A stretch of DNA of 64,000 nt from Aselliscus stoliczkanus (GCA_033961575.1 CM066740.1:64465117-64529116), one strand, 5' to 3'; positions 33,050 through 46,407 are shown, counted from the stretch's first letter. The notes: generated by a model from the letters alone, not told the origin. Numbers and translations are program-made.

Positions 33050-33420
33050 AGTGTGGGGTGAGAACAATTAGATTTTCTCTATTTCTTCTATGGTGAGTGG
33101 CTTGTTTAGATTTTCTGTTTTTACTGAGGTTAATTTGGTAAGCAATGTATTTCTTTTAAAAAATGTATCTCATTTAGGTTTTAAAGGATAGTTACAGAGG
33201 GATACACATGTATTGCTTATCTTATAATTAAAAACATTCTTCTGTTAGTTATTTTCCACTTGTGTTTTTCAATTTTTATATTTTCTCCTTTTGTCCTTGA
33301 GAAGGTCAGCTAATAGATTATCTATTTTGTTGATCTTATTTCATACAATAATATTTGGATTTGGAAAATGTGTCTTAGTATTGGTATTGGTTGTTGTGAG
33401 TGAATTCTCCTTGGTATGCA
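33050..33420 (-). pseudogene. Old L1 ORF2 fragment
   Basis: The reverse of 'tatattttctccttttgtccttgagaaggtcagctaatagattatctattttgttgatcttatttcatac' and surrounding text matches L1 ORF2 upstream of the piece at 31960-32470. Both pieces together look like one old minus-strand L1 split by the plus-strand L1 end at 32485-32880. Confidence 0.65.
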
Positions 33421-33443
33421 TTGTGCTCTTTCAATATGTATAT

Positions 33444-33445
<2 letters not shown>

Positions 33446-33478
<33 letters not shown>
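33446..33478. repeat. (GT)n microsatellite
   Basis: Uninterrupted GT run of about 16 units. Confidence 0.97.
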
Positions 33479-33479
<1 letters not shown>

Positions 33480-33644
33480 TTAATTTCAAGAGGAGTCCTT
33501 GAGTTACAAATTTCAGTAATTGTCTGATTCGATTACTTTGGTTTTTTTCTTTGAGGACAACTATTATACATATACAGCATCTTCTTTTCCTATATTGAAC
33601 ATCTATGACTTTACTTGAGAATTGCTATCCCTTAGTTATCTTTT

Positions 33645-33790
33645 TTAACCATTTTATTGGGGTGTAATTTACATACCATAAAGTTCACCCATTTTAAGTG
33701 TGCAATTTCATAATTTTAGTAAATTTATACAGTTGTACAATAATCACAGTAATTTAAAAACACTTCTTCCATCACGTTATGCTAGAGCAT
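33645..33790 (-). mobile_element. L1 3'-UTR fragment
   Basis: 'ccattttattggggtgtaatttacataccataaagttcacccattttaagtgtgcaatttcataattttagtaaatttatacagttgtacaataatcac' is the reverse of an old L1 3' UTR. Confidence 0.8.
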
Positions 33791-34152
33791 AAAACAAGTA
33801 TGATAAATATAAAAGGGATGAAATAATGCAATGAAAAATCTCCAAGTAAACAAGAATTAAATTAATTATACAACTCATTTATAAAGAGCACAAGGATTAA
33901 AGAATCAATCACCTATACAAAGTTCCATATACGCTTAGGTTGTTTAAAGTCTTTGTTTGCCAAGTCCAAAATCTAACCACAATTAGAAATAGTTTCTAGT
34001 GCAAAGTGAATGGGTAACAAATTGCTCTTTCTTTGATTTTCTACCAATTTTTGGTTGAAATCTATACGTTTTCGATAATATATTCTAGTAACTCCCAATT
34101 TCCTTTTTTTCCCTGAGCTTCTTTTTGTTGAGTGACTTTTGTTTGTTTGTTT

Positions 34153-34156
<4 letters not shown>

Positions 34157-34199
<43 letters not shown>
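34157..34199. repeat. (AT)n microsatellite
   Basis: Uninterrupted AT run of about 21 units; self-complementary and able to extrude as a cruciform. Confidence 0.97.
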
Positions 34200-34204
<5 letters not shown>

Positions 34205-36310
34205 TTTGGCTAGACTTCAGAAAATCTTTCTCTTGTTTGTGACTGTTGATATATATGCTCAATTATTTTATTTTTTTAGTCGAGTTTCTTAGACTTTCTC
34301 CTGTGATTTCATGGTATGAGGCAGTCAGTGATGTAGGCAGAGGTTGTATTAAAATGTGTCAAGGTCATAAGACAGACTACTTTCTGTATGTGAATTGTTG
34401 AGTGCATTCAATGTTCATCCAGTTTTCACATCTCTCTTGCTTCTTAATTTCCACTGTGTTCCTGTTTGTCCCACTGTATATATTTATTGTTTACTAGTCA
34501 GCTAGTGATGTGTGCGGAACTTATCTAGTTCTTCTATATCTTTCCAGGACCTCTCTTAAATTTCTGGCTGACTTGCCACTCATCCAAACAGTGGGTTTTC
34601 CCATTTATTATTTATGGGAATTTGTTTCTTAGCAGAATTGCCATTTTTAGCTGACAAAGTTAGAAATTTTAACTCCCTTCCCCACACCCCAAACAACCTC
34701 AGAAGCATTCTGAACACTGGTATCCAACTTAGAGGCAGCATCAGAAGTAATTTTTGTAGACAAAGACATGTGAGGGACAGGGATGTAAATCTCCATATTC
34801 ACAGGTTTGCTGAATTCAAACATTGCTTTCAGTAGTTCTTCCCTTTAGTGAATGTTATAGAACATTCAAATAAATATTCTATGAATCACAGTGAATGCCA
34901 TAAGCTTATTTAGGTAAATCTAAACCTGATTTTCCACCTTGATGTTAGTCTGGCTTTCTAGTTAGTGCTAAATGACTTTCCTAAAAATCATACAACAACA
35001 TTTCACTTCTTAAGGTATCATTTACACTGACAGACACTGGGCTGATGAGGCTGGGGGAATCTGTCTGCTTCACACCCTCATTTCTGAAAGTTGACTGTAG
35101 ATACATTATTGTTTTACTTGAAAAGCCATTTGACGAGGGCCTCTCAAGAGTAGAAGAACTGGATATTTCCTAACTGAAGTTTGAAGAGAACAATTTCAAG
35201 AAATGCCCAGTTTCAGTCTGGAATTCTCTGAGGGGTCTGGTTCACCTTCATCACTGCTCTTCCCCTTTGAAGTGTTCATTTACCATCCTGACACAATCTA
35301 GGGCTGCTCTGCATGGTGTCGATGATGCTTTTGTCAGCGTGAAGAATGCACTGCCATTGTTACAGGAATCGGACAAGAAACAGGAACCTTAATATGTACC
35401 ATCTGTTTTACAGAAAAGCTCAATGTGGTAATGCATTTGCAATACCAGAAGCAATATCTCTAAGACATGAAATGAACATATGTTGTCTAAGAGGCTTCAG
35501 GCTGACATTGAAAAAGAGAAACGATAGTACTTCAAGGCAAATACTGTCCCAGTAGAAAGACTGCCAGATCCAATATGGCTCAGCCTATTGACAAGTCTCT
35601 GGTGAACAACTTCATATAAAGATTTTCACATTGTTATGGGTTGTGTGGCTCTCTGGCCCATCTTTTCAATATGGGTAAAATAGTAGAAAACACCCTCTTT
35701 GTCACTCTGAGTACTTTTCTGTTTCAGAGCAACAGATGCTGTCAGAAAAAGTCACACCATACAATAAAGTATTTGAGTAATTATCTAGGGCTGGAGTGAA
35801 ATTGAAACAGTGTCTTCAAATGAGTGGGCTGGTAGTTTTAAAACAGCGCTTAAAATGCAACCACAGAAAGCTGTACTGAAAAATCTAGCTATTTCACATA
35901 AACGTCATTATGAATTTTATGAATGATAGCTTATACAATTTTCACATATATGTATTGAGTATCGAATGAAAAGTTCTCTGACCTCATTTTTCTAGATATA
36001 TTCTAATATAAAATTATAATATTTTACAATGTAAATTTTAAGTATATATACACATGAATATTGCAATATGTAATAATCAATATGTCTTATATCTATAGTG
36101 AACATTATAAGAAATTAACAAAAGGTCAAATGATGGATTATTAAGCCCACTAGAAGGAAGAATAGTTAACTAGCTTAACAAGTGTTAGTTTGCTGATATT
36201 TCAGTTCCAAAGATTCAATATGGGTTTAAGTTATATTATGCTGCCATCAGGCTTAGCTCTTCATAAACATGTCAATATGAAATATAAGCCGTACATTTTA
36301 AAAACAGTTG
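34200..36310. other. Unrecognised stretch of about 2.1 kb
   Basis: No gene or repeat family recognised. Less AT-rich around 35030-35800 than the surroundings. The frames of 73 and 69 codons there show no domain. Confidence 0.45.
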
Positions 36311-36314
36311 AAAA

Positions 36315-36640
36315 CATTCAGCAGTGGACTTGGAGCCAGGAAATCTGCTTTGAGTCTCCAATCTCTATTTATAAAGGTGCATGACCTGAAGTATGTCTGA
36401 TCTGGGCCACCCTTCAAGGCCTTGATGATTTCAAATATAAAGAAGGGGGTTTCGGGCCGGCCGAGTGGCGCGGTGGTTAAGCACTGGCTTGGGAAACCAG
36501 CGGCCCTGGTTCAGTCCCACATGTGAGGGCCAGTGACACTGCCCTCAAAAAAAAATAAAATAAAATAAATAAAGGGGGTGTTTGGACTAAATAATCTCAA
36601 ATGTTCTTTCCAAATTTAAAAATTAAATTCTAATTACCAA
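36315..36640 (+). mobile_element. MIR relic interrupted by a SINE
   Basis: Left part 'cagcagtggacttggagccaggaaatctgctttgagtctccaatctc' and right part 'tttggactaaataatctcaaatgttctttccaaatttaaaaattaaattcta' correspond to the start and end of a MIR-type SINE. The family A SINE at 36453-36570 lies between them. Confidence 0.65.
36453..36570 (+). mobile_element. Short tRNA-headed SINE, family A
   Basis: Plus orientation copy: CGGGCCGGCCGAGTGGCGCG head, anticodon-like arm, GGTTCAGTCCC B box, GAGGGC...GCCCTC hairpin and an A-rich tail with ATAAA units. Flanks share AAGGGGGT followed by TT or GTT, a probable imperfect target-site duplication (about 36443-36452 and 36572-36583). Confidence 0.92.
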
Positions 36641-38810
36641 GACAGTCATTACACAGTTTAAAATGGAGGAAGAAAAGGGTTTGAAATATAAAGTCAAGAT
36701 AATTAACCCACTTAATTTTAAGTATTTTTTATGTTTAAAACTATGCACCAGTCTGTAGAAAAGTCCAGTTACACAAACTCTACCTATAGAATAGATCTCA
36801 TTTTTATGCCTATCACTTTTATGACATTGTACACATATTTTATTCATATTCACTCTAAATCTTACTTAGGATAAAAGCATGAAACCCTTCTTTGTGACTC
36901 ATCTTTTAGCTACTAGAAAGGTAAAAGATAATGCATGCCTCCTCACCCCATAACACCCATGCTCCTGTGTTTGCAAAACTTTTGGATCTAGAAGTAGTTT
37001 ATTGATGTAAAGTTGTTTTTTAAATGAACCCTCTTCTAATTAGATGACCTTTAAGCAATAGCCCTTATGCCTGCCAATGGTCTAGGACTTATTCCAGATA
37101 TCCCTGATTACTTCTCAAGTTATGATCCAAAATTGGCTCTCATGAGATTTTTGGCTTTCCTCAGAGTGATATTCTAGGTACCAGGTCCATCTTATTCTCT
37201 CAACTCACCCTTCCCTAGTTTAATAAATTTTTGAATTAAGGATATTTTGTTCACTGATTAGTTTTCTGGTATATGCTACAGATGGAACTCTGAACAGAAA
37301 CATATATTCAATTTCTGAGCTGAGATTTGTATAGGAAAACAAAATTTTTTCCACACCCTTTTCTGAAGTTGCACTCTAATTACTAACTTCTAATTCCCTT
37401 ATCATATCCTCATCTAGTCCCTGATCACTATCACCTCCTCTCTGTTTTATTATCTATCCAGCTTCTGCTGTTTATGACATACATTATGCTACCCTGAAGG
37501 GTTACACTGGTAAGCGAATGCTCCAACTTTCCCTGAATTTAGAGCTTTTTTCAAAATGCTGCCTGGTCCCTTGACCTGTCAACAGTCATGGGTGGATCAA
37601 CAAGAATTCTCTTTACCATGGGTCAGAGAAAAGCCACTGATGAGAAATTCACTTCCAATGACACAGAGTTCAAAGGCACTGGCTTGAGTGGTGTGTGTGT
37701 TTATTCAGGAACATGTGGATCTGATGAGTGCGAGGAGATTGGTGCAGTATGGCTCAGATGCAAGTCGTTGAGTATAATTGATTTTTAATGGGCTGGCTAC
37801 CTGCCACCAGATGTTCATCAATTAGGTATGCTTTAAAAACCAACACAGCTGCTTACTTCATGCTGACTATCCAGTGGCTGAGGTATTGTTCCATATTGTA
37901 AGAAGTAATCTCGGTGTAGAGTGACTATACTTTCAGTATGCTCTCAACCAGTCATGATGTGGGCCTATAATTATTAATAGTGCCCCCTTTCTCTTTCTCA
38001 CAATGTCCCAGTTTGGACAATAAATCACACAATCATCCTTCTATTTGTCATGCTGTTCCATGCACTGTGCAAAGTTAAGTTAGACATAGATCTTGTCCAA
38101 TAGCAGCAAATAATTCATATAAACATAATACACAAAGTAGATCTTACCTCTGATAATCACTAAGGAACTTTTAGATTGCATTTAGTCCAATGCTTCTTGT
38201 GAAATAATTCATAACTTGGTGAGTTCATTTTTACCAACTGACTTCTGCTTCTCCACCTATTTGCAAAGCATTATCCCCCAAATCCTCCCTTTATTCATCC
38301 TTTCTCCTTTTCTAGACTTTATCTGGGGCTTCTTATTGCCTTATTTTACCTGTGAAGCTTATGTCCAGAGAGGACCTTTCTCTCCCTTGAATCAATGTCT
38401 TCCCAACACCAAGGTGATCAAATGACCATGTTGTTCTTTATAAAGTAATAGACAATCAATTTTAGGTAAAAACAAATAATTCTCTTAAAAATATTTTGTA
38501 AGATAATTTTATGCCTACAAGGAAGAACACAGTATTATTATGAAAAAATGTTCTGCCATCTTAGTCATGTCATGTTGTGAATATCATAACATATCTTTTT
38601 ACAAAATGAACCTTCTTCATGTTGTTACACTGTGCTATTTTAGATAATTGTCTACTGGATCATTTTGATAGGGCTGGTCCAGCCCATATCAATATTTTTT
38701 TTTTCCCCCTGAGTCTCTACTTAGCTCTAGGAAATATTTATCTTCTACTGGCTCTAAACTCCAATATTTATTTACAGTTGTTTTTTTTTCTTTACTCTTT
38801 TTTAAATTTA
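36641..38810. other. Unrecognised stretch of about 2.2 kb
   Basis: No gene or repeat family recognised. A 66-codon plus-strand frame at 37588-37788 has no domain. Confidence 0.45.
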
Positions 38811-38814
38811 GTCA

Positions 38815-39015
38815 TTTTTAATTAAAATAATAGATGCAGAGGTTTTTGAAAATTATATAGTCCCAAAATCTATAATGAAATACAGTCATCCAATTCCCCA
38901 GTGACAATCACTTTCACTTTTTAAAAATTTTTGTAGTTACTTCCATATTTGTAAACAATGTATTTAATTTGCTATTTCTTAATTTTCCAATTTTAGTTTT
39001 CTTCCTCTTTTAGAG
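38815..39015 (-). mobile_element. Possible old L1 3' end fragment
   Basis: 'gaaaattatatagtcccaaaatctataatgaaatacagtcatccaattccccagtgacaatcactttcac' resembles the reverse of old L1 3' ends. The match is weak. Confidence 0.4.
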
Positions 39016-39255
39016 AATTTATAACAATTGTCTGCTGCTAACATACTTTCCTTCACCTCATCCACCTAATATACCACAATTTTGGTTAATTAAAGAATTG
39101 GTGTTTGCATTGTTATGAATAAGTAAATATTGCCAAAGGTCAAGCTATATAGTATATTACAGTCATATTTTTCTTTTATAGAACTTTTTTTGTAACTTGG
39201 GAATAATCTACCTATTTTCCTTTTCTTGCTGTAGTCTTATTTGTTTAGTATTTTT

Positions 39256-39359
39256 TTTTTTTTTTTGAGGGTAGTGTCACTGGCCCTCATATGTGGGACC
39301 GAACCGGGGCCGCTGGCTTCCCAAGCCAGCGCTTAACCGCTGCGCCACTCAGCCAGCCC
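39256..39359 (-). mobile_element. Short tRNA-headed SINE, family A
   Basis: Minus orientation copy with perfect anticodon-like arm and nearly perfect 3' hairpin. Target-site duplication of 14 bp, TGTTTAGTATTTTT, at 39242-39255 and 39360-39373. Confidence 0.95.
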
Positions 39360-39574
39360 TGTTTAGTATTTTTATGTGTCTATCATTTATTCAACAACTC
39401 CAACTTTTTCCCATTGGTTAATTCATAAATTCATTTCTATTTTCTTTGAAATAGCCTCACGGAGACTGGGTCCTGTTACTCTAATCTGTATCTACAGGAA
39501 GAAAGCATTGCTGTTGTTGAGGGCATTTCTCTCATCCACAGTGAATGTTGAGACATCCAAATCAGAAATGTTGT

Positions 39575-40357
39575 TCTGATGCCTAAATTACCACAAGTTT
39601 AGTGGCTTAAGATGATATGAAATTATCAGATTTCTAGAGGACATGTTCACTGTCCAAAGTCCATGTGCCCAACACTTTGAAAGGCCAAAATTCAGAATGT
39701 CAGAGTTTGGGATGAGGAAGCACTTATTGATGGAGAAGGTATCCACCAAAAACATGGGAGACCTAATCCTCAAATCCATCTGAAGGAATTACAGAGTTCA
39801 GGCTTATTTTAGGTCAAGGGAAGGGAAAATGGAAGGGCCATTTTGTAAATACTCAATGCCCAAGCTGAATTCCTTTAATGATTTGTGTGTCTAAAACAGG
39901 AGCTGTTTGCCTGAAGGCCATGAGAACACAGGCTTGAACAAGATGGAGTCAGAGAGACTAAGCATTTCACTCCTTTACATACAGAAGTCTGAAATAGGTC
40001 TCACTGGCCTAAAAGCAAGGTGCCAGCTGCCAGCATTCCTTCTGGAGACTCTAAGGAAGAATCTCTTCTCTTGTCTTTTCTAGTTTCTTGGTTTGAGGCC
40101 CCTCCTTTATCATCAGAGCCAGGGATGGCCAGTGCAGCCTTTCTTACATTCTGTCATGCTGATGGTGACTCTTCTGCCTTCAGCTTCCACATTTACAGAC
40201 TTTTGGGATGACTTTGGGGCAAATCCAATAATTGAGGGTTATCTATTTTATGGTCAGCTGATTAGCAATCTTAATCCCCTTCTGCTGTGTAAACAAATTC
40301 ACAGGTTCCAGGGGAGCAGAACATTTTAGAGGGGCCATTATTCTGCCCATCTCAGGC
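39575..40357 (-). mobile_element. MaLR/MLT1-type LTR relic, interrupted
   Basis: The left part ('gatgcctaaattaccacaagtttagtggcttaagatgatatgaaattatcagatttctagag', to about 39638) and the right part ('agtctgaaataggtctcactggcctaaaagcaaggtgccagctgccagcattccttctggagactctaagg' to 'ttccaggggagcag...ggggccattattctgccc', 39990-40357) are consecutive pieces of one well-known repeat in reverse orientation. About 350 bp (39640-39989) of unrelated sequence separates them. No internal retroviral genes. Confidence 0.7.
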
Positions 40358-43300
40358 TCTTGCATGCCAGAACAGGCTAAACATTCAACTTCCTCTTTAA
40401 CATTTCTACTTAGATATCTAATTGTCACACAAACCAAATTCAAAACCAGACTCTTGACCTCCATATTCCATAAAATTGTTCTCCCTTTTAGTCTTTCGTT
40501 TCTTAGTGCCCAGGAAAGTCAAAATCTTTTAACTGCCAAAACAAATTTTTGATGCCTTGCCTATTCTTACATCTACATCAAATTCACCAAGTTCTATTTG
40601 CTCTATTTTCAAGATATATCTAGAATTCAACACTTCTTCCCACCTCACTTCATACTTGCAATTGCCCAGAGAGTTCTTAGACTATCATAAGTATTGATAA
40701 GTATTTCATGAATGAGGTAATGAATGAATGCAGTCTTTCCCAACTACATGATCACATCTATATTTAATTCTTCTGTGCTACTTTATGGTTTTCTATTTGT
40801 TTGATTTCATTTAACCTTTAATTCAGATAATAATTTTATTGATATATATATCTTTCATGAACAAATATTTGTCCTCAATGCAAACTGAGGAATGTATGGT
40901 TCAGTCAGAATTCTTAATTAAAAACAACAGAAATTATTAATTTAAGCAGTCAATAAATTTACCATAAATACATGTGGCATAAAAAAAAATCAGTAGGAGG
41001 TTTGGAAAAGCAGGTCCTGATAATATGTAGGATCCTGACACTGCTGTAATTCTATTATGTAAATTAAGGGGCAGGGCATTGGTTTTTCTTTCTTTTACAA
41101 TTTTATGATTTCTAGAATTTTCTTCCTAGCAATATTAGCTTTATATAGCAATCATTCTTAGTCTATCCCATTATTCATTTAGAGGGAAACATGATCAATT
41201 GTAAATGAAATGACACAAGAATGCACAAAAGATAAATGCACATGATTCAAATTTACTGGAACTACTGTTTAATGTCTGTTTAATCTCTTAAATTTCCACA
41301 ATGTTATAACCAATGACCCCTTATTTTTGCATTTCCACATATAAGTTGTGTTGATTACAAAAAGAAGCTGAATATTACATTTGGTATATTTGAACTCCAA
41401 TTACCTAAATATCAAATGTTTGTAAATACTAAGATTCCCAATTTTCAAGTAATTTCATTTAAATGAGTAGAAAACCAAAGGACAAGATACGGTGCTTAAT
41501 TCTTTGCAGTTGCAATGTTCTCCATATTAGATTATGCTCACTTGAAGTGGCCAAACACAGTGCTGCCTCAGCCTCGTTTGCAACGCAATGCGTGCTACTC
41601 ACACCATGATAGCAGCAGGTCAAACACTGGAGACTAATCAGGCTAAGAAGACTTATTCTGTGTTGGAGCCAACAAATCCTTTATCAGCACTTCAACCACT
41701 CTGCTTATGTGGCCTCATTGTTAAGATTATGCCTTTCATCTATGGAAACCAATCCCTTTCATATACAATTTCAGCAAGAAGCTTATAAAATGTGTATTAA
41801 AGCAGTATTGACTTGTCTAACAATAAAAAGTACAATTAGGCTTTCAACACAGAACATTTGTAATTTGCATAAAAACCTCTCTAACCTATTCCTTTTACTG
41901 CAGAATATAACCAAAAGGTTACATTCTGTTCCATGCACCAGTAATTACTCTAAAATCACAGATGTACCTATGTAATATTGTTCAGTTCTTTATGCAGATA
42001 ATTAAAACTAAATTTATATGCAAGATATATCAGTAGGAAAATACTATTAAAATCATTACAAAAAATGACCAAGCACAATAGATTCCTTTGACATAATATC
42101 ACATAATGTAATAATTTAAGATAGTTTCTTGCTGAGAGCCAGTGTCTACATAAAAATCACTCCAAAGGAAAGACCACAGACACGCTTTTATCACACCTTT
42201 CAATTGAGGCTTCTAACTAACCCTATGTATAATTTTAAGAGACAACTTTTAGTCATCAAAAAGAATAATTATGAACAGACTTTACCTAAAAATTAGATAA
42301 ACTGATGTGAAACGTGATTACTTTAAGAAAACTAGAAATATTTATTTCAGAGTACAGGTTGTGCTGTGGAGATGTATGATCTTTGTCACATAAATGTACA
42401 CCTCTCTTGTGTATCTGAGAATTTTAATTCCACTTTTCAAAACAATAGAAACTTGGGTGGCTCTTGTGATTCTAGTGCTCTCTGATTTCCTTAAATGATG
42501 CATATGAAGAACAGTTCAGAGAGGGGCTGATTTCCCACTTCTTTGCCAACATGGCATGTCAATGATTTGTGACCCCTGTGGATGTGCCTTCCCATGGTTG
42601 TTTAATAAAGAGCAGCACCGCTCCACCAGGGTAACACAGAATGACATTGCCTCAGGTCACTTCAGGGCATGTCACATCATGTAACACAACATTGCCTGAT
42701 GGAACCTGATCCAACAGGTCAGGTGCCTGTTGCCTATTTGTAGGGAATACTTTTTCATTTTTCCTCCAGAAGAGAGGCCATGTCACCATACATAACAAAA
42801 TGTCAATTCTAGCTCTGGTGCAAGGAACACCGATGGCAATCATTTCCTTCCCAATTATAGTGGACTCTGTTCAGCATTGGGTTACTTAGAGTGCATGTCA
42901 TTAATAAGAATGTAGCTGTGATCATTGAAAGTGAGTTGAAGGAAACCTGCCTCAATTAGCACCAATTTAAGACTGAACAAAAGTTGTAGTAGAGACAGAG
43001 TTACATATTTTTTTTAAATGGCAATAAAAACAAGAGAGATAGAAACAGCGTTATAAAACAAGTAATAGTTAATACACCAGCATTCTTTTACCTAAGAGAA
43101 TTATATTTTCTAAGAAAAAAATTAATAGCCAAGCAAGTAGTTTTTTCTTTTAAAATTACTATTTACTAAAGTAATTGATTAGAAAATTACTTTCATTGCT
43201 CCATTTTTGAATGAATCAGTGTGGTTATCCACTGTGCTGGGTGCATTTAGCTTTCTGAAAGAGGCATAATAGCCAACACCTATCTTCAGTAGGCCTAGCT

Positions 43301-44826
43301 AAATAAAGAAACAAAACGGTGTCCACTTGAGATAGAGTCCATGCAGACTTGTGCCTATATATCCTACAGGAGGCAGAGAAAGAAAAAAATATTGCCTGCA
43401 GTAGGAAAGAAGGCCTCCGGGATTTTAATTTATTATTAGCTGCTTTGAGTTTAATTTTCTAACCTTCCAAGGAAATACAAGTCTTTTAAAAGGTTAAAAA
43501 CACATGCAGTTCACTATGAGTGGTGAACTTTAAAAACATCTAATTTCAGTTTATTTATAAAGATAAAGGGAATGTTCTTTTAAAAGAATAATTCTTGTGC
43601 AGATAAAATAATTAATTTTTAGAAATAAAATGATAGGATTCATCACTAGAAAATCTGAAACAAAAGGAAAATTGTAGAGCAGTTCTATAAAAATTCATTT
43701 TTAAAAAGCTAAAACATGCTTACCTGAACAAGGATTGGCCATATCACCAGTTCTTTTTAATCATTTGGTGATGTGAATACTATCTTATTTGGCTCTAATC
43801 TGTTAAGTGTTAATGGAGAAGAATTGAGTAAAAAGAACAGTTTAAGTAAGATATGAACCAGCTTTTAGTAGGAGATAAGAGTTTTATATTTATATTAACT
43901 CAAGAGTTTCATATTTATGTTAATTCAAGGGGTGACACCCCTTTCTGGATCTAGGTGTGGAAACAAGAAGTACAAGTGGTAAAAATGCTGAAAGCAGGCT
44001 TTTATAATTTCACAAAGTGGTTTTGCTCTTTCATCAGTAATCCTATAGATTTTTTCACATCAAAGGTAGAGATAAATATTGTGCTTGCTAGTATGTTGTC
44101 ATCAAAGTTAAATATGAATCATTTCAGAAATATCCATCACTTCCATTAACTTGTCCCATTATTCACAAATTCCCCCCATTCGTTCATTTAATCAAGATTT
44201 TACTGTGCATATATTATAGGTAAAGGCCTATAGTTAACTAATACATGCATCAAGAATGAACCATTAAACACAGATGTCAGAATTCAGTTCATAATTTTAT
44301 TTCAAAGGACAGTTGGTTTTCAACTTAACTAAAATTTGTGTCTCTAATACAAGTGTATAATTTGCTACTACCTAAATATAAACTATATGAAGTCTAAGAT
44401 ATACTTGATCTATGAATAGGCTTTCTTGCCTTATAAGGAAAACTGAAAGCTTTAATCAAACAAGTAAATTTTCATAGTTGGAAAAAAGAGAATTATTTAA
44501 AGTAATGGAATGTTGCAGTTATTAGTTATGTTAATTCATCTCTTTGGGGGCAGTGTTCCCAAATACATCTACAATTTTGACCCATTACATAATTAATTCA
44601 ATTTAAATTGGCACTGATGAAAACAAAAATAAAATAATTTTGTGCTTCTCTTCCATCAGCAACTTGGCACTCAAAGATTATTGAACTATTCTGAGTTGAT
44701 TTCTCTGAGCACAAAACTAAGCATAAGTGCCCAGAAGCTATTAACTATAGCTATACAATACTAGGGGAGTTTTGGTGGCTCATGTTTTACTAAGATGTTT
44801 CAGTGCATGTGTCATCTTTGTGGATC
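40358..44826. other. Unrecognised stretch of about 4.4 kb
   Basis: I see no gene, structural RNA or confident repeat. Segment 42480-42850 is less AT-rich than its surroundings and could be unique or conserved non-coding DNA. Its longest frame (63 codons) has no domain. Confidence 0.45.
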
Positions 44827-44968
44827 TCTCTCTCTCCCTCGCCCTTTCCCTCTCCCCCTCCTTCTTCCCTCCCCCTCCCTCTCTTTTCTTCCCCTTCCCC
44901 CTCTACCTCCCCTTTCCCTCTCCCCCCTCTCCACACCCCCTTCCCTCTTCTCTGTTTCCTTCTTCTTA
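44827..44968. repeat. Polypyrimidine tract, about 140 bp
   Basis: Almost only C and T on the plus strand, in irregular CTCTCC, CCCTCC and TTCC blocks, with very few purine interruptions. The overlapping frames of 63-74 codons in several phases are low-complexity artefacts. Such tracts can form triplex structures. Confidence 0.93.
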
Positions 44969-46085
44969 CAAAATGCCCAAATATGGAGTTGAATGACAAC
45001 CACAGTTGGGACTAGATCAGGACATCCAAGGTCATCTGACTGTCTGACTCTCCACTGGCATCAGGTTTGGCATCTCACACATTAGATCAGCAATTGCATG
45101 GCTGGATGGAACTATGAAATGGCAGCTCCTGGAACTGAACTAATTATTAACAGTTGTCAAAAGAGAACCCGAACCATTGTTACATGATGATAAAGATAAT
45201 GAGGCAGGAATTCTACTTCTCCCTGCTCTCAGGTGAACTAAGGGGATAAATAGCATATTTCCCTCTAAATTTCACAAAAAACTTTAGTCAGAAACAATAG
45301 AACAATGAGAAAATAGAAGCAGGTTTTTCCATTTTTCTTTGGCTTGAAACTTAGCTCACAAAGAAAGTTCACACTATGTAAAGATTTTCACAGTTATGTA
45401 CTAACAAGTCTGCAGGATTTGCTGTACTTATACAAAGAAGTCAGATTTGAAAATAAAACCATTTTTCTGTTAGTAGACACGATGAACATATGGTCAACAC
45501 CTGGAATTTATAGAGGCCTTTACCCAATAAAACCTTCTGAGACATTCCAAGAATGACAACAAAGTGATGGCATGGAGCAGAACTGCCAAAGGTAATCTTC
45601 TTCACCTTCTGGTTCTTTTAAGGCAGAAAACATAAAACTAACAACTTAGTGCCCCCAAATGCTTATGAAATGTGCATTAAAGAGGTGGGAGTCCACATTC
45701 CCTGACAAAGGTGCCATTATGTCATAACTATGAGTCTTTCTGGATTGTCTCTGAAGGAACTGGTTTATAAGGAAGATGACTGATTGGTAAGCATACTATT
45801 AAAAAGCAGAGTAAGACAGAGTACAAGATCAAGTTTAAAGTATAGAAAGTTTTACTTAGAATGTTTTTATAACGGAATCCATTCTTAAGTGATAAAACCA
45901 CATTCAACATTGACTTGTGATTTTATAAAACTGTACTAAATTTAGCTGAAGCTTAGAGAAATGTCATTTGCAAGGAGACTCTAAGCTCAACATAGACTTC
46001 AAAACTGAAATTTCCAATCAGGAAAAGAAAAGTTGATGAGATCCAGATTGAACAACAACAAAAATTATTGTTAAGGCATCAGGAT
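44969..46085. other. Unrecognised stretch
   Basis: No gene or repeat family recognised. Confidence 0.45.
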
Positions 46086-46101
46086 AAGATAGCTTAACTT
46101 T

Positions 46102-46407
46102 AATTTTTTTTTTTCAAAGATTTTATTGGGGAATCGGGGAAGGGGAACAGATAAGTTGCTGTCTTTTTGTTCTTCAGTCTAGTTGCGGAGGACGTTGCTT
46201 CACTGGCCCATGTTGGTATAATCATTGCGCTCCTCCCAGATGAGGCAGATCGGTCACAGGCCTCTGGATGGTCGCTCACTGCGGCTATTGGCAGCTCATG
46301 CTGGCTGCCGGCCACTCACTGGAGCCTATTGCAGCCCACTGCAGCAAGGGCTGCAGCCTACACCATCGCAGGGGCTCATAGCCCAGCTCCAGGTGGAGCT
46401 CTTGTTA
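46102..46407 (-). mobile_element. Composite SINE body, 5'-truncated
   Basis: Matches the body of the long composite SINE at 13087-13528 (AATAAA near the tail, then 'ccccgattccccaataaaat' on the minus strand), but stops at the point where the body would join the tRNA-like head. A perfect 16-bp target-site duplication, AAGATAGCTTAACTTT, at 46086-46101 and 46408-46423 shows that this body-only form inserted as such, by 5' truncation or from a headless source. The 20-bp internal duplication of the other copy is absent. Confidence 0.93.

Noticed and set aside
35346..35555. Cys/His-containing 69-codon frame as a zinc-binding peptide
   Set aside because: The Cys and His spacing does not form a known finger, and no gene context exists.
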